IMG/VR virus record: IMGVR_UViG_3300042881_000563
Location: 1 to 29,321 of that record
Source of the DNA: a virus
Strand: one strand, 5' to 3'
Length of the DNA: 29,321 bases
Below, piece by piece: positions 6,784 to 14,739 of the stretch. Position 1 is the first letter of the stretch; each line of letters starts with the position of its first letter. The notes beneath the pieces were generated by a model. That model had not been told where the DNA came from and made no database searches. It was given only the letters and a program-made list of their open reading frames with translations. The position numbers were made by a program, and so were the translations under genes.

Positions 6784-7131
6784 TTATTTTTTCTTTGTCT
6801 TTAATGTACCACCTTTTTTATAAGTACCAAAAGACGGTCCAGAAATAGGTTGAAAATTTTTCTTTTCTCTTCTAGCACTTTTTCTTTTAATTCTTTTATT
6901 ATCTCTTTCAATAGCTTCTTCAGAATCTTTATTTCTATTAGCTAATATTGTTCCAGCTAAAATACCTGAACCACCTCCAATAAGACCTAATATATTACCC
7001 AATACTCCTTTGCTAGGACCTGGTCCTGGGTCTTTTGAAGATCCACCAGCTTTCATTTTTCTTTTAGGTGTTTTACCAGCTTTCTTCATTGAAATAGCTA
7101 TTGCTGCTTGTTGTGCTCTACTACTTTCCAT
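6784..7131 (-). CDS. Basic GG-box protein with hydrophobic Gly-rich segment, 115 aa
   Basis: After a basic N-terminus (SMKKAGKTPKRKMKAGGSSK) there is a glycine-rich hydrophobic stretch at about residues 40-65 (GVLGNILGLIGGGSGILAGT) that could insert in or disturb a membrane. A highly charged helix follows (EEAIERDNKRIKRKSARREK), and the protein ends SFGTYKKGGTLKTKKK. The same build, basic GG box, Gly-rich hydrophobic stretch and terminal KKGG tail, is seen in the 102 aa protein at 19697-20005. Function unknown. A packaged or ejected virion protein is a reasonable guess from this architecture. The ATG follows TAATC, coupled to the 78 aa gene stop. Confidence 0.7.
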   Translation of the reverse strand: MESSRAQQAAIAISMKKAGKTPKRKMKAGGSSKDPGPGPSKGVLGNILGLIGGGSGILAGTILANRNKDSEEAIERDNKRIKRKSARREKKNFQPISGPSFGTYKKGGTLKTKKK

Positions 7132-7133
7132 GA

Positions 7134-7370
7134 TTAAAACTTTTTACCAGCAGCTATACTATTAAACTCTTTAGCTTTTTCTGCTGCTAATCTCTTAACA
7201 TCATTCATAAGCTTTGCATTCTTCTGAATCTCAGAAGCTCTTTGTAGTGTAGACATAGCAGATTCAATTTCCCATTTTCTCATGTCTGCTTTGCTTCCAC
7301 CTAAAATAGAAATACCAACTGAAGAAGATTTCTTAGCTGGTGTTGATTTTGTTGTTTTCTTAATTGCCAT
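7134..7370 (-). CDS. Conserved small helical protein, 78 aa
   Basis: A Lys/Ser/Thr-rich N-terminus (KKTTKSTPAKKSSSVGISIL) is followed by a helical domain, KADMRKWEIESAMSTLQRAS followed by EIQKNAKLMNDVKRLAAEKA. The pattern of a DMR(W/K)xxExxxxTLxRAxEIxxxxxxMxxVxxLAxEK helix is one I recall from several Bacteroidota phage small proteins. No function is known to me. It is likely a short helical hairpin with a disordered basic arm. It is translationally coupled on both sides by two-base stop-start spacings (TAG-TT-ATG upstream, TAA-TC-ATG downstream). Confidence 0.75.
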   Translation of the reverse strand: MAIKKTTKSTPAKKSSSVGISILGGSKADMRKWEIESAMSTLQRASEIQKNAKLMNDVKRLAAEKAKEFNSIAAGKKF

Positions 7371-7372
7371 AA

Positions 7373-7711
7373 CTATACATTTTTAACTCTTCTTCCCATT
7401 CCTACTCTTGACTTCTCAGCTTTTTTAGCAGCTAGTTTAGAAGGAGTTAGTTCATACTTTGTTTTTGGTGTATCCTTAGATACTCTTTTTGTAGGCCGGC
7501 AGTATTCATTTTTACCACCGGCACCACAAGCTTTTCCTGTTTTAGTATCTTGCCATTTCTCTGCTTGCCATCTTTTTAACTCTGCACCCTTCTCAGTCTT
7601 TCTAACTTGACCTTTACCTTTACGGCATTTAGCAATAGCTTGTGAGGCTCTTGCAGAAGGGAACACAGCATACCGTGCTTTTACACTATGATAGCATGCA
7701 TCCTTTGCCAT
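7373..7711 (-). CDS. DUF5872-like small basic protein, 112 aa
   Basis: The N-terminal pattern CYHSVKARYAVFPSARASQA followed by IAKCRKGKG, then LKRWQAEKWQDTKTGKACG followed by AGGKNEYCRPTKR, matches the DUF5872 type of protein (CYxxVKARYxVFPSAxAS..I.KCRK, then L.RW..EKW.D, then CG and a late Cys). This family occurs in many phages and giant viruses and has no established biochemical role that I know of. Four conserved-looking cysteines (about 6, 29, 62 and 71) could bind metal. The C-terminus is Lys/Arg-rich. The start is fixed by the family motif. The ATG follows TAATC from the 57 aa gene. Confidence 0.85.
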   Translation of the reverse strand: MAKDACYHSVKARYAVFPSARASQAIAKCRKGKGQVRKTEKGAELKRWQAEKWQDTKTGKACGAGGKNEYCRPTKRVSKDTPKTKYELTPSKLAAKKAEKSRVGMGRRVKNV

Positions 7712-7713
7712 GA

Positions 7714-7887
7714 TTATGGGTTTGCTTTTTTAGGAGCTTTAGATGTACCACCTGAACGTCCTTTAGCAACTTTAGATGCAGAGACTTTAGAATTAACTCC
7801 AGACTTTGTACCCTTAGTACCAGCAACCTTTAATGCAGAAACATTATTGTTTAAACCAACATATGTTCCAGTTTTTGTCTTTTTCAT
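7714..7887 (-). CDS. 57 aa Lys/Ser/Gly-rich small protein
   Basis: A 57-codon frame fills the space between the 341 aa and DUF5872-like genes. It starts MKKTKTGTYVGLNNNVSALK and shows an internal pseudo-repeat (VSALKVAGTKGTKSG against VSASKVAKGRSGGTSK), ending in APKKANP. It contains one GG box (RSGGTSK). The protein is very basic with no acidic residues visible, fitting a disordered nucleic-acid-binding peptide. Evidence for translation is its exact fit: stop codon two bases before the next ATG (TAA-TC-ATG) and start 12 bases after the upstream stop. Function unknown. Confidence 0.7.
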   Translation of the reverse strand: MKKTKTGTYVGLNNNVSALKVAGTKGTKSGVNSKVSASKVAKGRSGGTSKAPKKANP

Positions 7888-7899
7888 TTTATGTAATAT

Positions 7900-8925
7900 T
7901 TACGAGTTCCATAGTTTTTCAACAGAAGCTGTAACATCTTTAAGAATATCTTCATTTAAAGGGTTCTTAAAGTACTCTACAACATCTGATACATTTCTAC
8001 CAAGTAAGCTATTAGACTTAGCATGATAAATATAACCATCTGCCTTACTTATAATATACTTAAAAAATACGGAATCTCTAACAACTGATTTAATTTTTAG
8101 TGTTTCCATATCCATATTTACTGCATCAATGAAAGATTTAGCTGCTCTTTCTTTGTTGCTTTCTCCTCCTTCACCATTTATGTACATATCCATGTTTTCA
8201 TAAATGACATCATTTGGAGTAGATTTTCTATACTGTGTGCTATTAATATCTACTATTTTAGCAACATAGAATAGTTTTGTACTGTTCTTATCAAATAACT
8301 TCTGTAATTCAGAAAGTGCTTTGTTACGCATTTTCTTGTACTCAGTTCTAATCATTACAGTTTCTTCTTCCTTATCTAAATAAAACTTAGGCGGTTTAGC
8401 TTTTGATCTTGCATCTTCATAGCTCTTTGCTACAATTGAAAATCCTCCAGCTTCAATAGCATAAATTTTAATTCTATCAAAAGGATCTTTTGGATCAAGA
8501 TAAACTGGCTCATTGCCACATTTAATATCTATCTTATTCCAGAAGTCTTTATTTGTTGGAGTAAGTAACTTTACTTTGTTCCAAAAATCTTTATCTTCAA
8601 TCTCAATAACATTTGCTGCTAGTTCTCTTTCTAGTTCAGCAATAGCTGTTCTGATTTCTTTAATCTTAGCTGCTCTTTGATCAGCGGGTAAAAGTTTAAT
8701 TTCAGGTGCAAATTCATTTAAACCTGTAACATACCTAATTACTCCATTGACTTCTAAGCAAGATAATTGTTCTTGATGTTTTACACCATCAAACAATACT
8801 TGATCATAAATTTCTAGCCCCATGTTAGCGGCATTTTTATCAAAGAACGGTCTAATAGCAATAGCTGTTTTTCTTGCGGTGGCAGCCTTATTAATTTCCA
8901 CCATTGTAAATCCTGTACTTTCCAT
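7900..8925 (-). CDS. Conserved virion-region protein, 341 aa, function unknown
   Basis: The gene follows the major capsid gene directly, after a terminator. The protein is soluble, mixed alpha/beta, with a central helical stretch (DQRAAKIKEIRTAIAELERE) near residues 81-100 and two similar short elements, KDFWNKVKLLTPTNKDFWNK near 113-132. The C-terminal part has SVVRDSVFFKYIISKADGYI followed by YHAKSNSLLGRNVSDVVEYF. No catalytic motif is evident to me. The position suggests capsid assembly, maturation or internal virion structure. An alternative start at Met8 (MVEINKAAT) is possible; I kept the longer frame. It begins with an A-rich leader (TTTAAAACCAACAAAAAA). Confidence 0.75.
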   Translation of the reverse strand: MESTGFTMVEINKAATARKTAIAIRPFFDKNAANMGLEIYDQVLFDGVKHQEQLSCLEVNGVIRYVTGLNEFAPEIKLLPADQRAAKIKEIRTAIAELERELAANVIEIEDKDFWNKVKLLTPTNKDFWNKIDIKCGNEPVYLDPKDPFDRIKIYAIEAGGFSIVAKSYEDARSKAKPPKFYLDKEEETVMIRTEYKKMRNKALSELQKLFDKNSTKLFYVAKIVDINSTQYRKSTPNDVIYENMDMYINGEGGESNKERAAKSFIDAVNMDMETLKIKSVVRDSVFFKYIISKADGYIYHAKSNSLLGRNVSDVVEYFKNPLNEDILKDVTASVEKLWNS

Positions 8926-8950
8926 TTTTTTGTTGGTTTTAAATTTTAAA

Positions 8951-8987
8951 AAATAAGTAAAAAGAGGGAGCTATTACACTCCCTCTT
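8951..8987 (-). terminator. Rho-independent terminator after the major capsid gene
   Basis: AAGAGGGAG (8962-8970) pairs perfectly with CTCCCTCTT (8979-8987) around an 8-base loop. On the minus strand the stem is followed by UUUUU-ACU-UAUUUUUU. It begins 14 bases past the capsid stop codon and lies 26-37 bases before the next ATG, so it should cap capsid mRNA while permitting some read-through. Confidence 0.9.
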
Positions 8988-9000
8988 ATACTCTGATCTA

Positions 9001-10620
9001 TTATAGAGAGCCTCCGGTAATTGGGTTTCTCATAACAATTTTCAAGACTTTTGTAGGGTCTTTTACCCAGATAGCTGGCATTGTTTGAGACATCATCACA
9101 CGGTACCCGTTGAATTGTCCAGAAGACTGGAATCCTTGAGTTCTTCCCATGTAGTCCATAGTACCATTTTGATACCACCACTTCAATTGGTTATCCCAAG
9201 AAAGTTTCAACATATAAATATTATCATTAGTGTTATCAGTGATATCAAAGATGATAAAGCTATAAGAAGATAATGGGAAACCATCAATGATTGGGTTCTC
9301 AATATCATTTGTATGAACATTGTCAAATGCTGGGTTAAGAACAAACTTAACATTTGCCAAGAATGGAATTACATATGAAGTATAAGCAAATCCAAAGTTC
9401 AAGTCCATACCTTTACCAGTGATAGCACCTATATCAGCAGCCTGAATTAACAAACCTGATGCGATAGCTTCTTGTCTAATGGCCTCATTAACCATACGCA
9501 TACCACCCATACCAGTTTGTACAATAAGAGATCTTTTTGGATCTGGTCCTTGGAACTCAACTTTACCATTGAAGAAGTTATAGATTTCTCCACGGAATAA
9601 GTCAAGAGTAAAGTTATTTTTGTTATATACTCTTTTGAACGCATTGTTCAATTGTTGCCAAAGTCCAACAGATAATCTGATATCATCTGGACCATCTTGC
9701 TTAACTCTACCTCCTTGTCCCCACATTAAGTAAGTCTCAATGTCAGTTGCAATTTTAGAAAGGTGAGCTGCTTCCATGTTTGTCAAGAAAGTTCTAGACA
9801 AATCTCCGTTATCAAATGCTTTCTTAACAGCATCTTTACCCATAACTTTAACCATATCCTCTAAAGATGTGATTGATGGGTCTAATACATTTTTGTCAAA
9901 TGTTCTCCAGATCTCAGTTACAGGAACTGTACCATCTGCATTCATACCACCTTTGATCATTAAGTCTGCTCTAGAAGAGATAGAATAATGTACGTGAGCT
10001 TCTGCACCACCAACAAAGTTATAGTATTCACGGAATCCTGCATTGGTCATGATGTCAGAGAATCTTTCACCATACTCACCTCTTGCAGAACCTTTTCTGA
10101 ACATTCTTGTTCCGTTAGCTAAGAATCTATTATCTAAGAATCTTGTGTTGTCATTGTTAACAAGTTGAACTGTGTAAACATAACCATCACCTAATGGAAG
10201 AATATCCTCATCTGTAATGTACATCTCAACCCCATTGTATTTGTCATAAGTGATGATATCACCATGTCCAAACTCTCTGCGGCTTAATTTAATTCTAAAA
10301 GTAGAACCATCTACTCCTTTGAAGTCATTAAGTGGTTCAATGTCTTCAAGTACATATGGAAGATCTGTAGAGACAGGAGTCTGCCACTTATACTCTCCAC
10401 GAGCATTATCAACCATAATTACATTTTTGCCACCAAAGCTAGAAAGCTGGTAAAGCGGCATTTCTACTTTCTGAGCCATAGCCCATAAATCAACTGGACC
10501 TAAATCCATAGGTTCAGCATCCTTTAACATATTCACTAAGTGATAAGAGTCTACATGCGATGAAGCTTGGTAGGCTGTATCTCTTAGGAATATCCCATTG
10601 TTTAAAACTGGAGTTGCCAT
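9001..10620 (-). CDS. Major capsid protein (HK97-fold type), 539 aa
   Basis: This is the coat subunit that forms the icosahedral head. The assignment rests on the order terminase, portal, scaffold, capsid, on length (539 aa, near 500 aa for Bacteroidota podovirus coats) and on sequence that resembles crAss-like coat proteins: N-terminal arm MATPVLNNGIFLRDTAYQAS, an E-loop-like region around residues 60-150 (GEYKWQTPVSTDLPYVLE, REFGHGDIITYDKYNGVEMY), a central AFKRVYNKNNFTLDLFRGEI segment, and a C-terminal domain with IVQTGMGGMRMVNEAIRQEA. The final residues are NPITGGSL. The leader is A-rich without Shine-Dalgarno (AACAAATAAAACAAATATAAAA). A strong terminator follows, consistent with high expression. 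There is no obvious N-terminal protease domain or delta-domain, and the separate scaffold gene fits that. Confidence 0.85.
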   Translation of the reverse strand: MATPVLNNGIFLRDTAYQASSHVDSYHLVNMLKDAEPMDLGPVDLWAMAQKVEMPLYQLSSFGGKNVIMVDNARGEYKWQTPVSTDLPYVLEDIEPLNDFKGVDGSTFRIKLSRREFGHGDIITYDKYNGVEMYITDEDILPLGDGYVYTVQLVNNDNTRFLDNRFLANGTRMFRKGSARGEYGERFSDIMTNAGFREYYNFVGGAEAHVHYSISSRADLMIKGGMNADGTVPVTEIWRTFDKNVLDPSITSLEDMVKVMGKDAVKKAFDNGDLSRTFLTNMEAAHLSKIATDIETYLMWGQGGRVKQDGPDDIRLSVGLWQQLNNAFKRVYNKNNFTLDLFRGEIYNFFNGKVEFQGPDPKRSLIVQTGMGGMRMVNEAIRQEAIASGLLIQAADIGAITGKGMDLNFGFAYTSYVIPFLANVKFVLNPAFDNVHTNDIENPIIDGFPLSSYSFIIFDITDNTNDNIYMLKLSWDNQLKWWYQNGTMDYMGRTQGFQSSGQFNGYRVMMSQTMPAIWVKDPTKVLKIVMRNPITGGSL

Positions 10621-10648
10621 TTTTATATTTGTTTTATTTGTTACTTAA

Positions 10649-11896
10649 TTATCCTCTCTTGAAGAAATTTCCTCTTGAGATTGTTCTTTGTGGTTTTGGG
10701 GAAGAAGATTGTGTTCTTCTAGGAGCTTCTTCAGGCTCTACTACAGATGAACTTATTCTTCTACCTTGTTCCGTTTTTAATTGTCTTACTGCTTTCTCAG
10801 TAGCTTGTCTTGATCCTTGGTCTCTCATTTTAGATTTATAACCATCTGGATCTGCAAGTAGCCATAGAGCTTCTGCAATAAGATCGTGTCTTGGTTCTAC
10901 AAACTGATACTTCTCTAATAAGTGTCCAAGTAAGTTTGTAGGTTTACCAGAAATAGAAGGGTAGTTAGGTTGAACTAATCCTGAAAATAATAAACCTTGT
11001 ACTTTTCTATCAAGTTTAATTCCTCCAAGCTCACCAGCAGATAGTGTATTGTATACATTATCTTGGTATTGTTTTGCTGCTTCAGCTTGTTGTTCTCTTT
11101 TCATTTCTTGTTCAGCCAACTGTCTTTCAATGATAGACTCTTGCATTTTATCCAACTTTGGTTTGAACTGTTGTGCTTTTTTCTCAAGCCTTCCCATGTC
11201 CATCCAATCTTCAATCTCTGACTCAATTTCTTCAGCAGTACCAAAGTTTGTTGCATATAAGTATTGTCTTGCAATAACTACCTGATCATTCTCATCATAA
11301 GGATCTAGGTCTCTCATCTCTTCTACATGAGCAAGAGTTCTAAACAATCCTTTAAGATCAGTACCACCATCTGCAACATACTTAGCAGCAATTTGAAGTT
11401 CTTCTGGTAAAGCTTGAAAAAATTCTTTTGGTGTGTTTTCTCTAATTGCATTTTCTCTTTCTTGAAAGTTTGCCTCAAATAGTTCACGGAAATCTTTTGT
11501 TGTATAATCCTCTAGTGACTTATCATCATCAAAAGGAATAAGAGTTCCTTCCTCAATCATTTTAGTTGCTAACTCAGCAAGACCTGATTTATCAACCTTT
11601 GGTCTGCCTTTGTTACCAGCATCTTCTTCTTGAGAAATTAAACTATCTAACTCAGCAATAGTTTCTTCTACTTCTTCTTTCTTTGCTACTTCTTCTTTAG
11701 AAGCAGGCTTGTCAAGGAACGTTGTGTCTACACTTTCTTTTGAAAACATAGACTTAGGTTTTTCATCTTCTGATGGAAGCATTACACTTTCTGCTCCCGG
11801 AAGACCAAACATTTCATCAATGTTTACATCTACTTGATCTACCTTTGTAGTATCTTGCACTTGGTCTTCACCAAGTACTTTATCTAATTCATCCAT
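10649..11896 (-). CDS. Scaffolding-type protein, 415 aa
   Basis: Scaffolds direct coat assembly and leave the prohead. The sequence fits this role: the first 120 residues are very acidic (VDQVDVNIDEMF, KKEEVEETIAELDSLISQEE), the middle is helical with a coiled-coil-like stretch at about residues 225-285 (KLDKMQESIIERQLAEQEMK followed by REQQAEAAKQYQ), and the C-terminal 40 residues are basic and Ser/Pro-rich (EEAPRRTQSSSPKPQRTISR, then GNFFKRG), a typical coat-binding tail. It lies immediately upstream of the capsid gene (28-base gap) and downstream of portal. I see no Ser-protease triad, so it is probably scaffold only. The ATG is preceded by TATAAACAAAACCAACACAT, similar to other A-rich leaders here. 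Confidence 0.8.
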   Translation of the reverse strand: MDELDKVLGEDQVQDTTKVDQVDVNIDEMFGLPGAESVMLPSEDEKPKSMFSKESVDTTFLDKPASKEEVAKKEEVEETIAELDSLISQEEDAGNKGRPKVDKSGLAELATKMIEEGTLIPFDDDKSLEDYTTKDFRELFEANFQERENAIRENTPKEFFQALPEELQIAAKYVADGGTDLKGLFRTLAHVEEMRDLDPYDENDQVVIARQYLYATNFGTAEEIESEIEDWMDMGRLEKKAQQFKPKLDKMQESIIERQLAEQEMKREQQAEAAKQYQDNVYNTLSAGELGGIKLDRKVQGLLFSGLVQPNYPSISGKPTNLLGHLLEKYQFVEPRHDLIAEALWLLADPDGYKSKMRDQGSRQATEKAVRQLKTEQGRRISSSVVEPEEAPRRTQSSSPKPQRTISRGNFFKRG

Positions 11897-11980
11897 ATGT
11901 GTTGGTTTTGTTTATAATTTAATATAAGAAATAAACTTCAAAAATTTAACCTCTTGAAATTAATTTTTTGCACTATATAG

Positions 11981-14737
11981 CTAAGACTTATCTTTTGATT
12001 TTGTAGAACCGCCCTTGTCATACTTGTTTTTATTGACTTGAGCTATCTGCAACTGCTTATCAGCTACTTCTCTTTGCATATTTATCTTCTCTCTTTCTAA
12101 AGCTATCTTATCTCTATCAGCATTTACTCTGTTATCTTCTTTAGTTTTTTGAAGATCAGTTTGTTGCTGATATTGTTGTGTTGCTCTAATATCTTTCATA
12201 GCATCTGCATAGTCTGACATTTCATTCTGATTAACATCTGCCATAGATCCATAACCTGCTGCTCTAATTTCTGCAACCAAGATATCTCTTTGTCTATCTT
12301 TTTCTTTCTCAGCTGCAACTGAATCAATCTTCATTTTCTCTATTTCCTGTTGAGATTTAATTTGTTGTTCTTGCATTTGCTGTTGTTGTTGCATTTCTTG
12401 TTGCTTAAGCTCCTGTTGTTTTTGTTCAGAAGACTTAAGAACTGTATTAAGTTGTGCAATTGAATCAGACTGTACAATTTTACCAAGGTCATAAATACTA
12501 GCACCAGCTGTATTATTAGTCATGGCCATTTGTTTTAATTGCTCAAGAACAGCTCTGTGGTTTGCGGTAGTACTACAGAATATATTAAGATCTCTCATTA
12601 AAAGATCTGTACCGTTTATTTCAAAATTAACTTTCTCATCTGCTGTAGTAATATAAGTTAATCTTGAAGATGGTTTTGTAGAGTGATAGTATTGTGCTAA
12701 GTCTGTACGCATTTGGTGTACTCTAGGCATTAGATAATCACAGTGCTGGATAAAGAACACCTCTGTCTGTGCGTAAGATGCTGCAGTGGCTTGTTCTACC
12801 CCTGTAGCTGTCATCTGAGACAACTGTTGTCCCATTCTTTGTGGGTTAACTCCAATTACTTCATAAGCCTGAGACTTAAAGTAGTTTGCTATCTGAATCC
12901 TAGACATTAATCTTTCTGTCTGAGATAGATCTAGTTTCTGAAAGTGTTGGAAGTTAAGAGCATTCTCAGTGTTTGTAATAGATGTATCTAATGGTAGCAT
13001 CTGGAAATTCTTCATTGCTACATAAGCCTTAGCATAGTTACCTTTACCCCAGTCTTCACCAAGAGAGTGCTTAGGTAAAGTATTCTGGTCTAACATGATG
13101 ATAGTACCAAGTTCATCTACTAAGATGTCTGCTATCTGATTGTTTACAATATTATATCCAATCTGATATGGCTTCATTAAGTCTAGTAGAGCAGTAGATC
13201 TAGTATTTCTATCTGAGAATACAGACCCTTCTACAGGAAGCTTACATCCATATAGTGTACTATCACCTTTAAATTGGAAAGGAATAGGTCCAAGCTTTGA
13301 TTTATTTATTCCTATGTACATTGGAGTAAATCCACCTGGATTATTCATACCCCAAAAAGATGGAATGTTTGGTCCAATCTTAATACCACCCCATACTTCA
13401 TTGATCCAGATCCAGTCTATATGCTCACCATAAATAAGAGTATCTTTAGTTTTATTCTTATTTAATCTAGTATCATAAATTGGTTTAGTTGTAATTTCAT
13501 AGTCTTCATCAACTATATCCATTTTAACTTCACCATTATCATCTATAGAAATTAGATGTCCAACCTTTCTTTGTGACTTCCAATAGATTGTACTTACTCT
13601 TAATAAGTATGCAATACCTTGGTCATAATAGTCTTCTCCTTCAGAAAGTATCTGTGCAATAATATCCCCACCACTGTATACTGAATTAGACATTGCTGTA
13701 GTATATTGTCTATATGCAAGAGACGGCATATTGACATTCCAGTCATGTGATTTTGTAGCATCATATCTTGTACCATCATTTTGGTAACCTCCAATAACAT
13801 AACCAGCAGATCTAATAGGATAAATTGCCTCTAAAGCTTTTAACTGTTCTTCATCCATTAAATAGCCATACTTGTCTATTACATCTGATGGAGTCATCAT
13901 ATCTGTTTTACCAACCCAGTTAGCTTGTGATATATATCTAGCATCTGGAGATTTGTGGTAGAAAGTAATTGCTGGATTCCAAAGTTCTACTTCATAGTCA
14001 TCTTCCATCATTCTAAAATGCCAGAACTCTCTATCTGTAATAAGCATGTCTCTAAATGCTCTTTCCTCAAGTTCATCCATTCTAAATCTTTCTACATCCA
14101 CTTTATGTTGATGAGAAGCCCACTCTTCAATCATTGATCTGTAATCTTTCTTGAAGTACATTTCTATCTCAGGAAGAGTTTTTAATTTTTCATCAGATGT
14201 TTCTTGCATAAATTCTTCAGATGCTGGATCTAATCCTTGATCCATTAGTGCAGATGAAATTTTCATCTTAGCATCTTCTAATAAAACATCCTCTACCATT
14301 TTTCTTTTTTGCTCTAGCATCTCATTATATGAGAACTCATCTACAGCACGGTAAGTAAGTTTAGTAGACCTTTTAGCAAATTCAGCTACAAGAACATTAA
14401 TAACATTTGGGATAATGGGATAAAACTTTAACTCTAGTGCAGAAGCATCTTCCTTAGTGAGTAATTCTACTATATCTCTATACTCATTATTATCTTCTAC
14501 AATATAATCAGACTTATCTATAATACCTTTTGCAAGTTTGTAGTTCTTCATTAACCTTCTGGCATTTCTTCGGATTTGTTTTAATCCTTGCCATTCTACC
14601 CAATCCAAGTTCCAGGCAGCCCATGCTTCATCTTTTTCCTTTTTAGGTAAAAATTGTAATGGCTGAGTAACAGTACCCATTCTACTGTTTTCAGCTTTTG
14701 CTCCTTTCTTTAACTGTAATGCGTTATATACTTGCAT
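11981..14737 (-). CDS. Portal protein, 918 aa
   Basis: Portal proteins form the dodecameric ring through which DNA enters and leaves the head. The start region has the helical FAKRSTKLTYRAVDEF element near residue 118; the clip/stem region contains LITDREFWHFRMMEDDYEVE followed by LWNPAITFYHKSPDARYIS at about residues 232-270, a motif I associate with crAss-like portals. Residues around 655-675 (GQQLSQMTATGVEQATAASY) correspond to the stem/crown helices. From about 760 to 905 the protein is a long Gln/Glu/Lys-rich coiled coil (EQKQQELKQQEMQQQQQMQE), and it ends KYDKGGSTKSKDKS, the same basic-GG tail found on the small proteins. It follows the terminase with a two-base gap (TAA-CT-ATG). The length, over 900, is on the long side because of the coiled coil. 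Confidence 0.85.
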   Translation of the reverse strand: MQVYNALQLKKGAKAENSRMGTVTQPLQFLPKKEKDEAWAAWNLDWVEWQGLKQIRRNARRLMKNYKLAKGIIDKSDYIVEDNNEYRDIVELLTKEDASALELKFYPIIPNVINVLVAEFAKRSTKLTYRAVDEFSYNEMLEQKRKMVEDVLLEDAKMKISSALMDQGLDPASEEFMQETSDEKLKTLPEIEMYFKKDYRSMIEEWASHQHKVDVERFRMDELEERAFRDMLITDREFWHFRMMEDDYEVELWNPAITFYHKSPDARYISQANWVGKTDMMTPSDVIDKYGYLMDEEQLKALEAIYPIRSAGYVIGGYQNDGTRYDATKSHDWNVNMPSLAYRQYTTAMSNSVYSGGDIIAQILSEGEDYYDQGIAYLLRVSTIYWKSQRKVGHLISIDDNGEVKMDIVDEDYEITTKPIYDTRLNKNKTKDTLIYGEHIDWIWINEVWGGIKIGPNIPSFWGMNNPGGFTPMYIGINKSKLGPIPFQFKGDSTLYGCKLPVEGSVFSDRNTRSTALLDLMKPYQIGYNIVNNQIADILVDELGTIIMLDQNTLPKHSLGEDWGKGNYAKAYVAMKNFQMLPLDTSITNTENALNFQHFQKLDLSQTERLMSRIQIANYFKSQAYEVIGVNPQRMGQQLSQMTATGVEQATAASYAQTEVFFIQHCDYLMPRVHQMRTDLAQYYHSTKPSSRLTYITTADEKVNFEINGTDLLMRDLNIFCSTTANHRAVLEQLKQMAMTNNTAGASIYDLGKIVQSDSIAQLNTVLKSSEQKQQELKQQEMQQQQQMQEQQIKSQQEIEKMKIDSVAAEKEKDRQRDILVAEIRAAGYGSMADVNQNEMSDYADAMKDIRATQQYQQQTDLQKTKEDNRVNADRDKIALEREKINMQREVADKQLQIAQVNKNKYDKGGSTKSKDKS

Positions 14738-14739
14738 AG

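Noticed and set aside
4134-7131. GG boxes as adenovirus-type protease sites ((M/I/L)xGG or (M/I/L)xGxG)
   Set aside because: Residues before GG are mostly Lys/Arg rather than Met/Ile/Leu at the needed position, and no matching cysteine protease gene is visible in the window. Cleavage after GG by another enzyme remains open.
8939-9181. Minus-strand 80-codon frame overlapping the capsid C-terminus
   Set aside because: It is in a different frame of the capsid gene, spans the terminator hairpin and shows no protein-like pattern. Similar shadow frames at 9447-9644, 13600-13800 and 16506-16841 were left out for the same reason.
11897-11980. Promoter before the scaffold gene
   Set aside because: The gap holds AATTTTTG, one mismatch from TAnnTTTG, but no TTTG element at a suitable distance upstream. 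Support is too weak to list it.
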